Origin: Devosia sp.
GTDB lineage: Bacteria > Pseudomonadota > Alphaproteobacteria > Rhizobiales > Devosiaceae
Reading direction: 5' to 3'
NCBI RefSeq assembly: GCF_028290625.1
Contig: NZ_JAQGJM010000022.1
Location: forward strand, 62,001 to 126,000
DNA length: 64,000 nt
The notes beneath the pieces are model-generated. The model was not told where the DNA came from. It did no database searches and saw nothing but the letters and a program-made list of their open reading frames with translations. Positions 1 to 8,183 of the stretch are shown here, piece by piece. Numbering within the stretch: the first letter of the stretch is position 1; each line of letters starts with the position of its first letter. The position numbers and the translations under genes are program-made.

Positions 1-12
1 CCAAGGCCGACC

Positions 13-555
13 ATGCGCACCCTCGATATCCGGCGGCACACCATGCGCCGCAAGCCCGGCGTTCACCTATCGCAGGATGGCATCGCACTCGCCCGACTGG
101 TCGGCGAAAACGCCGGCCCCTATGATCTGGTTCTCACCAGCACCATCCCACGCGCCATCGAAACCGCCATCGCCATGGGCTTCGAAGTCCACCAGACCAT
201 CGACGAGCTCGGCCACCTGCCCGGGGCCATCGCCAATACCGTTGGGTGGCCCAGTCCTTTTGCCCATGTCGCCAAAGTCGTGGCAACGGACATTCCGGCC
301 GCGGCCTTCGCCCAGGCACAGGCCCAACTCTGGCGCCAGATCGCCGATCAACTGACCGATGGCCACCGCGCCCTGATCATCACCCACGGCCTGTTCATCG
401 AACTAGGCACCGCGGCCAGCTTGCCCCAACAAGATCCAGCCAGTTGGGGCGACGCCATCGGCTACTGCGAAGGCATCGGTCTCACCTACGATGGCGACCG
501 CACCCACGGCGATATCCTACGCGTCCCGCCCCAATATCGACTGGTCAACAACTAG
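13..555 (+). CDS. Histidine phosphatase family protein
   Basis: This 180-residue protein looks like a small member of the histidine phosphatase (phosphoglycerate mutase-like) superfamily. The N-terminal segment LDIRRHTMRRKPG sits where the catalytic RHG motif normally lies, with RRHT in place of RHG. The middle part TSTIPRAIETA matches the usual S-x-x-x-R-A-x-x-T-A helix, and IITHG near residue 120 supplies the second catalytic histidine. The first ATG is used because the motif begins only a few residues later. The gene is close to the window edge, so an upstream partner cannot be seen. The substrate is unknown. A long palindromic repeat follows the stop codon. Confidence 0.75.
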   Translation: MRTLDIRRHTMRRKPGVHLSQDGIALARLVGENAGPYDLVLTSTIPRAIETAIAMGFEVHQTIDELGHLPGAIANTVGWPSPFAHVAKVVATDIPAAAFAQAQAQLWRQIADQLTDGHRALIITHGLFIELGTAASLPQQDPASWGDAIGYCEGIGLTYDGDRTHGDILRVPPQYRLVNN

Positions 556-698
556 GTCGTGTGGACAGTTGCGTCAGGCCGGAGCGAGAATGACAGTTTT
601 CGAGAACCGGAGCGCAACGTACGTTGGTACGTGAGCACCGGAAGCGCAGGAAACTGCCATTTGCAGCCCGGCATCACCAACTGGCCACACGACCTAGT
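551..698. repeat. Long imperfect palindromic repeat element
   Basis: The ends are perfect 14-base inverted repeats (ACTAGGTCGTGTGG and its complement), and the pairing continues inwards with mismatches: AATGACAGTTT on the left faces AAACTGCCATT on the right, and the centre is built on GTAC repeats. The whole 148 bases could fold into one long hairpin. It lies between the convergent phosphatase and AraC genes and overlaps the phosphatase stop codon. It looks like a dispersed palindromic element or a short MITE-like unit without coding capacity. A shorter stretch with GAAAATGACAGTTT recurs near position 41,285. Confidence 0.75.
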
Positions 699-699
699 C

Positions 700-1731
700 T
701 TACTCCGCCGCCACCATCATCTGCCGCCGTGCATCCACCGGTGAAATCCCGAACCGCTTCTTGAAGCAGGTCGCGAAATACTGGCTCGACGAAAACCCGC
801 AATCATACGCCACCGCCGTCACCGCCAATCCCGGCTGCTCCACCAAAAGCTTGCGCGCCGCGTCCAGTCGGATCATCTGCAGATACCGCACCGGCGTGAT
901 ATTTGTCAGGCCCAGGCAATGCTGGGTAAACTGCGTGCGCGACAAGTTGCACTCCGCCGCCATGTTCTCCAGCGTCCAGTCCCCCACCAGAGCATGCCGC
1001 AGCCGTTCGAGGAAAATCTGCACCGTGCGCTTGGAATGCGCCAGCGCCTGATCCAGTACCGGCACCTGCGCCTCGATCTGCTGCATGAAATGCATCAGCA
1101 TCGTGGAAATGGCCAGTCGCAGCCGGATTTCCTCGCCCTCGATATCGTTCGTCGCCACGATATCGGCAATTCTCTCGAAGTCACGCGCCACCTCGCGTGA
1201 CGCCTGGTAAAACGGCTGCTCGTTCTTTGACAAAAACTCGGTCAGCCGCTTCTGGTCCCGCTCCGGCCAGGCCAGCCAATCCGGCCACAGCCAGGGATCG
1301 TGCGGCCGCCGCGTGCCCATGTCGAACAGCACCCAGACAATCTGGCTCGCCACCACGTTGGGATCGCCAAAAGCGTGCAATTGCCATGGCCGCACCACGA
1401 ACATCTGACCTTCCTGGATGTCGTGCTTTCGCCCGTCCAGCGTCAGCGTCAGGCTCCCTCGCGCCAGATAGGCGATCTTGACGCCCTCGTTGCAATGCAC
1501 CTTGAGGCCCCAATCCTGCGGCGCCGTCGCGTCCCAACCGCCCACCGAACACACCTGCGGCAGCGCCTCACCCAGCGGGCGCCCCGGATACCCCCGCCGC
1601 GTCCAGGCACTGAGCGTCACCTTCCCGGCCAGCGAGGCGTCCAGCAAATCCTTGCAATTGCCCGCATAAAGCAGCGCCCCCGGCTCCCGAAACACTGCCG
1701 GCCTTGCCAGCGCCGCCGCTCTCAAATCCAT
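700..1731 (-). CDS. AraC family transcriptional regulator
   Basis: A 343-residue regulator with an N-terminal cupin-like ligand domain (about residues 50-165, including the segment LTLTLDGRKHDIQEGQMFVV) and a C-terminal double helix-turn-helix of the AraC/XylS type (about 245-338, with LENMAAECNLSRTQF and VAYDCGFSSSQYFATCFKKRFG). It is divergent from the sugar isomerase and CUT2 transporter operon, across about 360 bases. That position suggests it controls the operon in response to the transported sugar, which is an inference from context. Confidence 0.9.
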   Translation of the reverse strand: MDLRAAALARPAVFREPGALLYAGNCKDLLDASLAGKVTLSAWTRRGYPGRPLGEALPQVCSVGGWDATAPQDWGLKVHCNEGVKIAYLARGSLTLTLDGRKHDIQEGQMFVVRPWQLHAFGDPNVVASQIVWVLFDMGTRRPHDPWLWPDWLAWPERDQKRLTEFLSKNEQPFYQASREVARDFERIADIVATNDIEGEEIRLRLAISTMLMHFMQQIEAQVPVLDQALAHSKRTVQIFLERLRHALVGDWTLENMAAECNLSRTQFTQHCLGLTNITPVRYLQMIRLDAARKLLVEQPGLAVTAVAYDCGFSSSQYFATCFKKRFGISPVDARRQMMVAAE

Positions 1732-2088
1732 CCCGCCCTCATGTTCAAAATTTACCGGCGCGCCATTTCGAACGCAAATGGTCCTCGGCTGGATAATGAT
1801 CGCTCAACATCAGCCGCGCCGTGATCCTAGGGAGGAGACGCCGGAAAAGTCAACGATCCGGGGACCTTCCCCGCAGCCTTGGAGGAGGCAGCCAGATCGG
1901 ACCACTACATCAAGGTCAGCATTGCTGACGTTCAAAAACCGCCAGGACCGGTTTTGAGGCACGCTCCTCATGCCCATTCGGCTCAACTATCGGACTTTGG
2001 GTAAAGTGTGCGCATTGCACGCTCACCCGGCTTCCAAAATACTGAATGCATAACAAGGCCTCGCAAAAGAGGCCGCTGGGGAGAAGCA
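1732..2088. other. Divergent intergenic region with a possible operator
   Basis: This gap separates the AraC regulator from the sugar operon and carries no convincing gene. Near 2006-2026 there is an interrupted palindrome of the form GTG-n-GCG-n7-CGC-n-CAC (GTGTGCGCATTGCACG), a possible operator for the downstream operon. A strong ribosome binding site (GGGGAGAAGC) sits just before the ATG at 2089. No clear -35/-10 pair was recognised. Confidence 0.35.
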
Positions 2089-2940
2089 ATGCAGGTCGGC
2101 ATCAATCTGCTGTGCCTTAGCGGATTCATCGAAGACCATCACCTGCCTCAGATCAGGCGGCTGAAGGAACTCGGCTATGACGGCGTCGAGGTCCCCGTGC
2201 TGCGCGGTGACCCATCTCACTATGCCTGGCTCGGCCGCGAGCTCGATTCCATCGGTTTGCGCCGCACCACCACCTCGGTCATTCCCTCGCCCGAAGCCAG
2301 TCCGGTCAGCAGCGATCCAGAAATCCAGCATGCTGGACAAAAACACCTCGATTGGGCCCTCGATTGCGCCATCGCGATTGGTGCCGAAAGCGTCGGCGGA
2401 CCCTTTCACGCCCCCATCGGCCACTTCACCGGTTCCGGCCCCACCGAGAGCGAACTCGCCCACGGCGCCGAGGCCCATCACCGCATGGCCACCCGCGCCA
2501 GCACCAATGGCATGTTCCTCGCGCTCGAGCATTTGAACCGCTTCGAGACCTATTTCCTCAACACCATGGATCAGGCACGATCCTACGTGGACCGCGTCGA
2601 TCATCCCGCCTTCCGCATCATGTACGACACCTTCCACGCCAATATCGAGGAACAAAAGCAACCACTTGCTATCGCCAAGCTGGGCGACGGCATGGGCGTT
2701 CTGCATATCTCCGAGAACGATCGCGGCATTCCGGGCCGCGGCCATATCGACTTCGCCGAGGTATTTTCCGCCACCCGAAAAACCGGCTTCGACGGTTGGG
2801 TGACCCTGGAAGCCTTCGGCGCCGGCCTGCCCGAACTGGCCGCCGCCACCCGCGTCTGGCGCCCGCTGTTTCCCGATTTCGAAACCTTGTTCGCCGAATC
2901 CATCGCCTTCATCCGGGCCGGCTGGAAGGCTGCCGCATGA
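2089..2940 (+). CDS. Sugar phosphate isomerase/epimerase (AP endonuclease 2-like TIM barrel)
   Basis: The ORF track starts earlier, but the ATG at 2089 follows GGGGAGAAGC and begins with MQVGINLLCL, the usual first strand of this fold, giving 283 residues. Segments such as LEHLNRFETYF and MYDTFHANIEE carry the Glu, Asp and His residues that bind a divalent metal in the xylose isomerase-like / tagatose 3-epimerase superfamily. HISENDRGIPGRGHIDF is the characteristic late motif. The gene opens an operon whose next gene overlaps its stop by ATGA. It probably interconverts the sugar or polyol brought in by the adjoining ABC importer. The exact substrate cannot be read from the sequence. Confidence 0.88.
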   Translation: MQVGINLLCLSGFIEDHHLPQIRRLKELGYDGVEVPVLRGDPSHYAWLGRELDSIGLRRTTTSVIPSPEASPVSSDPEIQHAGQKHLDWALDCAIAIGAESVGGPFHAPIGHFTGSGPTESELAHGAEAHHRMATRASTNGMFLALEHLNRFETYFLNTMDQARSYVDRVDHPAFRIMYDTFHANIEEQKQPLAIAKLGDGMGVLHISENDRGIPGRGHIDFAEVFSATRKTGFDGWVTLEAFGAGLPELAAATRVWRPLFPDFETLFAESIAFIRAGWKAAA

Positions 2941-4448
2941 GCGACACGCCCGTCATCGCCATGGCCCACATCTCCAAATCCTTCCCCGGTGTGCGGGCCC
3001 TCAACGATGTCAGCTTCGCCTGCCATGCCGGCCAAGTTCATGCTTTGGTTGGAGAAAATGGCGCCGGAAAATCGACGCTGATCAAGATCCTCTCGGGCGT
3101 CTACCGCCCCGACGCCGGCAATATCGTGCTCAACGGTGCCAACGCCAACTTCAAGCACCCGGTGGAATCCCTGCGCGCCGGTATCTCGGTGATCTATCAG
3201 GAATTCTCCCTGCTGCCCGAGCGCACCGTGGCGCAAAACATTTTCCTCGGCCGCGAACCCCGCAAGGGCGTAGTGCTCGACCACGCCGCCATGCGCGCCG
3301 AAACCCGCCGCGTGCTTGACTTGTTCGGCGCCGGCACCCGCGTTTCGCCCGATGCGCTGGTCGCCGATCTCGATGTCGCCACCCAGCAAATGGTTGAAAT
3401 CGCTAAGGCTATTTCCCTCGATGCCCGCGTCGTGGTGATGGACGAGCCCACCGCCGCCCTCAACGAAGCCGAATGCGAAGTGCTGTTTGCCACCGTCGAC
3501 AAGCTGCGCGAGCGCGGCACGGCGATCATCTACATCACCCACCGCATGCGCGAAGTCACGCGGCTGGCCGATCGTGTCACCGTGCTGAAGGACGGCGAAG
3601 TCGCTGCTCATTTCGAGACGCCGCCCGCCCCCGACGCCATTGTGCGCGCCATGGTCGGCCGCGACATCGCCGATTATTACGCGCCGCCTGCGACACAAGC
3701 CGAAATCGGCGCGCCCGTGCTGACCGTCCGCAATGGCGGCAATGCCTTCCTGCATCATATCGATCTCGACCTGCGCGCTGGTGAAATCGTCGGTTTTGCC
3801 GGCATCCAGGGCGCCGGCCGCGTCGCCTTGGCCATGGCGCTGTTCGGCCAGGTGCCGTTCACCACGGGCACCGTCACCCTCAACGGCGCCAATGCGGCCT
3901 TCGCCAATCCACGCGATGCTATTCGCGGCGGCGTCGGCCTGCTGCCCGGCGACCGCAAGGCCGAAGCCCTGGTGCTGATGCAATCGGTGCGCGACAATGG
4001 CCTCCTCACCGCCCGAGCTTTCGCTCCGCTGGTCGGCACGCAGAAATCCAACGCTCATGCGAGCCTGACTAGCATGGACGCGCTCCTCGACCAGATGCAG
4101 GTCAAGGCTACCTCCTATGAGCAGGACATAAAATTCCTCTCCGGCGGCAACCAGCAGAAGGCCGTGCTTGCCCGCTGGCTGGCGCTCAAGCCCAAGGTGC
4201 TGATCTTCATCGAGCCCACCCGCGGCATCGACGTCAACGCCAAGGCTGGCATCTACCACCTGATGCGCGACCTGGCCCGCGCCGGCACCGCGATCATGAT
4301 GATCTCGTCCGACCTTCCCGAAGTCATTGGCGCTGCCGACCGCATCCTCGTGATGCGCGCCGGCAGCATCGTGGCGCAATTCCCCCACGGCGCGGCCGAA
4401 ACCGACATCATGCTGGCGGCGACCGGCGAGACGGAGGTCGCCGCATGA
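2937..4448 (+). CDS. CUT2-type sugar ABC transporter ATP-binding protein (RbsA/XylG-like)
   Basis: A 503-residue protein with two fused ABC ATPase domains, as in RbsA and XylG. The start overlaps the preceding stop by ATGA. The first half has Walker A GENGAGKST and Walker B VVVMDEPTAAL. The second half has the degenerate Walker A GIQGAGRVAL usual for this family and the signature LSGGNQQK. The second Walker B reads LIFIEPTRGID, with isoleucine where aspartate is expected. The protein should energise import by the two permeases that follow, at the inner face of the cytoplasmic membrane. Its gene overlaps the next permease gene by four bases. Confidence 0.95.
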   Translation: MSDTPVIAMAHISKSFPGVRALNDVSFACHAGQVHALVGENGAGKSTLIKILSGVYRPDAGNIVLNGANANFKHPVESLRAGISVIYQEFSLLPERTVAQNIFLGREPRKGVVLDHAAMRAETRRVLDLFGAGTRVSPDALVADLDVATQQMVEIAKAISLDARVVVMDEPTAALNEAECEVLFATVDKLRERGTAIIYITHRMREVTRLADRVTVLKDGEVAAHFETPPAPDAIVRAMVGRDIADYYAPPATQAEIGAPVLTVRNGGNAFLHHIDLDLRAGEIVGFAGIQGAGRVALAMALFGQVPFTTGTVTLNGANAAFANPRDAIRGGVGLLPGDRKAEALVLMQSVRDNGLLTARAFAPLVGTQKSNAHASLTSMDALLDQMQVKATSYEQDIKFLSGGNQQKAVLARWLALKPKVLIFIEPTRGIDVNAKAGIYHLMRDLARAGTAIMMISSDLPEVIGAADRILVMRAGSIVAQFPHGAAETDIMLAATGETEVAA

Positions 4449-5428
4449 CCGACCTCACCGCGCCGCCGTCCCGATACACCTTCCGCTTTGACCGCTGGGC
4501 CCCGGCCTTGCTGCTGGCCATTGCGCTGCTCGCCTACGTGGTCATCGCGCTCTATACCGGCCAGTCGCAATACCTGACCGTCGACAACCTCATCTCCGTG
4601 CTCGGCCGCTCGATCGCGCTGGGCATCACCGCGGTCGGCCAGACCTTCGCCATCCTGGTCGCGTCGATCGACCTATCGGTCGCCAGCCTCATCTCCGCCG
4701 TCTCGGTGCTGACCTCGGTGATCATGAACGGCAATCCCGCCATGGTGATTCCAGCTGTCGCTGCTGCGCTCGCCCTTGGCCTTGTGGTCGGCCTGATCAA
4801 CGGCCTCATCATCACCCGGCTCGAGGTCAATCCGCTGATCGCCACGCTGGGTATGAGCTTGATCATCCAGGGATGCCTGTCGGCCTTCGTCTCAAATTTC
4901 GCCGGCTCCGTCCCGCCCGAATTCCAGGTCTTCGCCTATGGGGGTTTTGGCAGCCTGTCCTATAGCCTGATCTTTCTGGCCATCCTGGCCGTCGCCGCCT
5001 GGTTCGTGCTGCGCCATACCCGCTTCGGTTCGGATATCTACGCCGTTGGTGGCAATAAGGATGCCGCCCGCGTGGCCGGTATCAAGACCGCTCGCGTCAC
5101 CATCGGCGCCCATATCCTGTGCAGTCTTTGTGCCGCCATGGCCGGCCTTTATCTCGCCAGCCGCCTGCGCTCGGGCGCGCCCTGGATCGGCAACGATGGC
5201 GTCTATGACCTCGAATCCATTGCCGTCGTCGTCATCGGCGGCACCATCCTGGCCGGTGGCCGCGGCGGCATCTGGGGCACCATGGCGGGGGTCATCATCT
5301 TCTCGTTGATCGACTCGATCTTCAACCTGGCCGGTGTCGATGCCTTCGCCAAGCAGGTGCTGCGCGGCATCATCATTGTTGCCGCCGTCGCCTTCTATGC
5401 CGTGCGCTCCAAGAGGCTGGTGGCATGA
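4445..5428 (+). CDS. CUT2 sugar ABC transporter permease 1
   Basis: A 327-residue polytopic membrane protein of the RbsC/BPD_transp_2 type. Hydrophobic segments alternate with the characteristic ASIDLSVASLISAVSVLT (a variant of the GIDLSVGS motif) near residue 75 and a late glycine-rich GGTILAGGRGGIWGT segment. It forms the membrane channel with the next gene product, with which it overlaps by ATGA. A heterodimeric permease pair with one double ATPase is a common CUT2 arrangement. Confidence 0.95.
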   Translation: MTDLTAPPSRYTFRFDRWAPALLLAIALLAYVVIALYTGQSQYLTVDNLISVLGRSIALGITAVGQTFAILVASIDLSVASLISAVSVLTSVIMNGNPAMVIPAVAAALALGLVVGLINGLIITRLEVNPLIATLGMSLIIQGCLSAFVSNFAGSVPPEFQVFAYGGFGSLSYSLIFLAILAVAAWFVLRHTRFGSDIYAVGGNKDAARVAGIKTARVTIGAHILCSLCAAMAGLYLASRLRSGAPWIGNDGVYDLESIAVVVIGGTILAGGRGGIWGTMAGVIIFSLIDSIFNLAGVDAFAKQVLRGIIIVAAVAFYAVRSKRLVA

Positions 5429-6411
5429 CCGAACAGACCCTGCCCCAAGCCGACAGGCGCAAGCGCCAGCTCCCGCAGATCAACCCGGTCTATTTCGTGC
5501 TCGCGGCGCTGATCATCGCCATCATCGTCATGAACCCGGCCTTTGCCGAACCCATCGGCTATATGAATTTCCTCAAGCGCGCCGCGCCCTTGGCGATCCT
5601 GGCCGCCGGCCAGCTCTACGTCATCGTCTCGGGTGGCTTCGATCTCTCGGTCGGTTCGGTCATTACCCTGGTGGTCGTCGGCTCCTCGATCCTCTCCAAC
5701 AACGATCCCAATTCCACATGGTGGGTCATCGCCACCATGTTCGCCATCGGCGCCGGCGTCGGGCTGATCAATGGGCTCGTGGTCTGCTACCTCAAGGTGC
5801 CATCGCTCATCGCCACCCTGGGCATGATGATCACACTGAACGGCGTCGCTTTCATGTGGTCCGGCGGCTCGCCGCGTGGCTACCTCACTGACCAGTTCCG
5901 TTTCTTCGGCCGCTTCAACATCCCCGATCTGCCGCTGATCCGGATCCTGCCCGTCGCCCTCATCGTGCTGATCGTGCTCGGCTTTGCGCTCTATTGGCTG
6001 ATGCATCGCACCAATCTGGGCCGCATGATCCACGCCATCGGCGACAATCCGCGCGCAGCCAACCTAGCCGGCGTGCCGGTTAATCGCGTCCGCATCCTCG
6101 CCTTCATGATCTCCTCGCTCAGCGCCGTCGCGGCCGGCATCATGCTGGGTGGCTTTGCGGGTGTCTCGACCGACGTCGGCACCGGCTATGAGCTACAGGC
6201 CATCACCGCCGCCGTGCTGGGTGGCGCCCAACTGCTCGGCGGCCGCGGCTCGGTCCCGGCCGCCATCGCGGGCGCGCTGACCCTCAACGCCATTTTCACC
6301 CTGCTTAATTTCCTGGGCCTGCCGCAGCCGATCCGGCAGGTGGTTCAGGGCCTTATTCTCATCGCCGCCGTGGCCGTAGCCATGCAACGGCGCAAACATA
6401 CCGGGCGCTAA
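5425..6411 (+). CDS. CUT2 sugar ABC transporter permease 2
   Basis: A 328-residue second permease of the same RbsC-like family, with SGGFDLSVGSVITLVVVGSS near residue 70, the loop AIGDNPRAANLAGVPV and the glycine-rich AVLGGAQLLGGRGSVPA near the C terminus. The start overlaps the stop of permease 1, so the two are translationally coupled. After its stop a 77-base spacer with a fresh strong ribosome binding site leads into the binding-protein gene. Confidence 0.95.
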   Translation: MTEQTLPQADRRKRQLPQINPVYFVLAALIIAIIVMNPAFAEPIGYMNFLKRAAPLAILAAGQLYVIVSGGFDLSVGSVITLVVVGSSILSNNDPNSTWWVIATMFAIGAGVGLINGLVVCYLKVPSLIATLGMMITLNGVAFMWSGGSPRGYLTDQFRFFGRFNIPDLPLIRILPVALIVLIVLGFALYWLMHRTNLGRMIHAIGDNPRAANLAGVPVNRVRILAFMISSLSAVAAGIMLGGFAGVSTDVGTGYELQAITAAVLGGAQLLGGRGSVPAAIAGALTLNAIFTLLNFLGLPQPIRQVVQGLILIAAVAVAMQRRKHTGR

Positions 6412-6488
6412 CGCCCGATCCTGCATTCGTACGAGCCGGTCAACCCGGTCGCGCGAACGACGACCGCAACCCTAGGGAGGATTTTATC

Positions 6489-7616
6489 ATGAAGAAGATT
6501 TTGGCTCTGGCGCTCGCCGCCGGGCTGGCACTGACCGGGGCTGCATTCGCGCAAGCCCCCAATTTCGACGATCCCGCCGAATTCGCACGCCAGAAGACCC
6601 TGTTGACCGCCACCCCGATGGGGCCGGCGGACATGCCTTGGGAGCAGTACCTCGTCGATGGCATGAAGGACACCGCGTCGTTCAAGAAGGACGGCCCGTA
6701 TACGGTCTGCTTCTCCAATGCGGGCGTGAACAATCCCTGGCGCGTGGTCGGCTTCACCGATCTGCAGCAGGAAGTTGCGCTGCATCCTGAAATCGGCGAA
6801 CTCATCCATGTCGATGCCGAAGGCTCCGACGACAAGCAGATCGCCGATATCGATGACCTGCTGGCCGGCGGCAAGTGCTCGATCCTGATCGTGTCGCCCA
6901 ACACCACCGCCGCGCTCACGCCCGCCGTTGAAAAAGCCTGCGCCGTGCTGCCGGTCATCGTCTTCGACCGCGGCGTCAACACCGATTGCCCGGTCACCTT
7001 CGTGCATCCGGTCGGAGGTTACGGCTTCGGCATCCAGGGCGCCGAGTTCATCGCCGCCAACGTCAAAAAGGGCGCCAATGTGCTGATGCTGCGCATCCTG
7101 CCCGGCGTGGACGTGCTCGAAACCCGCTATTCGGGTGGCAAGCACGTGCTTGAAGACGCCGGCCTCAATATCGTCGGTGCCGAATTCACCGACGGCGACA
7201 ATGCCAAGACCAAGTCGATCGTCGAGGATTACCTGCAGCGCGGCACCATCGACGCCGTGTGGATGGATGCCGGCGCCACTGCCGTGGCTGCTATCGAAGC
7301 CTTCCAGGATGGCGGCTACCCCATCCCGGTCTTCGTTGGTGAAGACCAGCAGGATTACCTCCAGACCTGGCAGGCCAATGGCATGACCGCCATTGCGCCA
7401 ACCTACCCGACCTACCAGTGGCGCACGGCGATCATCGCCGCCGTCAAGACGCTCAAGGGCGAAGCGGTCCCCAGCCCGGAATGGATCCTGCCGCAGCCTG
7501 CCATCACCATGGATACGCTCGACAAATTCGTGAACCCCAAAATGCCGCCGCTGCATTATGCGATGTGCGGTTGCGAAGCCATGGCCAACTACCCCACCGC
7601 CTGGGGCGGCCAGTAA
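6489..7616 (+). CDS. Periplasmic sugar-binding protein of the CUT2 transporter
   Basis: A 375-residue type 1 periplasmic binding protein. A signal peptide is visible (MKKILALALAAGLALTGAAFA, cleavage expected after AFA). The mature part begins the binding fold at TVCFSNAGVNNPWRVVGF and continues with VIVFDRGVNTDC and IDAVWMDAGATAVAAIEAF. The ribosome binding site AGGGAGGATTTT is strong, in keeping with a need for more binding protein than permease. It is followed by a clear hairpin terminator. The C-terminal YAMCGCEAMAN adds a pair of cysteines. Its fold and several motifs recur in the regulator encoded just downstream on the other strand, suggesting the same ligand. Confidence 0.95.
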   Translation: MKKILALALAAGLALTGAAFAQAPNFDDPAEFARQKTLLTATPMGPADMPWEQYLVDGMKDTASFKKDGPYTVCFSNAGVNNPWRVVGFTDLQQEVALHPEIGELIHVDAEGSDDKQIADIDDLLAGGKCSILIVSPNTTAALTPAVEKACAVLPVIVFDRGVNTDCPVTFVHPVGGYGFGIQGAEFIAANVKKGANVLMLRILPGVDVLETRYSGGKHVLEDAGLNIVGAEFTDGDNAKTKSIVEDYLQRGTIDAVWMDAGATAVAAIEAFQDGGYPIPVFVGEDQQDYLQTWQANGMTAIAPTYPTYQWRTAIIAAVKTLKGEAVPSPEWILPQPAITMDTLDKFVNPKMPPLHYAMCGCEAMANYPTAWGGQ

Positions 7617-7647
7617 ACTTCATTTCGGCCACCCAACGGCCACGACT

Positions 7648-7672
7648 GGGCGCTCCTCGGAGCGCCCTTTTT
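7648..7672 (+). terminator. Rho-independent terminator of the CUT2 operon
   Basis: GGGCGCTCCTCGGAGCGCCC forms a perfect GC-rich stem with a short loop and is followed at once by TTTTT. It lies about 30 bases past the binding-protein stop and just before the convergent regulator gene ends. Confidence 0.9.
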
Positions 7673-7673
7673 A

Positions 7674-8183
7674 TCAATCTTGCAGATACGACTCCAAGCT
7701 CACCCGCGCCCGCTCGAACTGCGCCCCGATCTGCGCGCGCTCGGCCCGCCCGCTTCCTGCTCGCCACGCCAACCGCAATCGTGCGCGCTCGACCCCGGCG
7801 CCGTCCACAATCGCCCCCTGCAGATCCCACGCCTCCGCCGTGCGCCCAAACCCCACCAGCACCAGGCCTTGCGCAAGCAGTTCCAGCCGCGCATCGGTCT
7901 GTTCATGCAGCAGTGCCAACAGCGTCTCCGCCACGCCCTGCAAATTCACCAGCCCGAACGCCGCGAACCCCAGCGCCGTCGCCGCATTCCCCCGGCTCAC
8001 CATTCCGCCCGGGCCACGTCGCACCAATTGCGCCGCCGCCAGCCGCCGCACGATGTCGAACCCCGTCGCCCGCGCCACGCCCTCTTGTTCGGCCAGTTGC
8101 GCAACCGACACGGTCTCACCCTGCCCCAACCGCACCAGTATCCGTGCCAGCGCCGCCACGCCAATGGTCTGCTCGACACTCAC
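7674..8183 (-). CDS. IclR-like winged-helix regulator, short form
   Basis: A 169-residue protein whose first 65 residues form a winged helix-turn-helix of the IclR or MarR type (VSVAQLAEQEGVARATGFDIVRRLAAAQLV). The rest (LLHEQTDARLELLAQGLVLVGFG and following) is not a recognisable IclR effector domain and is unassigned. Its start overlaps the stop of the upstream regulator gene by four bases, so both are made from one mRNA. The pair may act together on the neighbouring sugar operon, which is an inference from position. Confidence 0.65.
   Translation of the reverse strand: MSVEQTIGVAALARILVRLGQGETVSVAQLAEQEGVARATGFDIVRRLAAAQLVRRGPGGMVSRGNAATALGFAAFGLVNLQGVAETLLALLHEQTDARLELLAQGLVLVGFGRTAEAWDLQGAIVDGAGVERARLRLAWRAGSGRAERAQIGAQFERARVSLESYLQD

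Noticed and set aside
2601-4388. A 595-residue ORF on the minus strand
   Set aside because: It lies opposite the CUT2 ATPase and isomerase genes and has no recognisable domain; it is a shadow frame.
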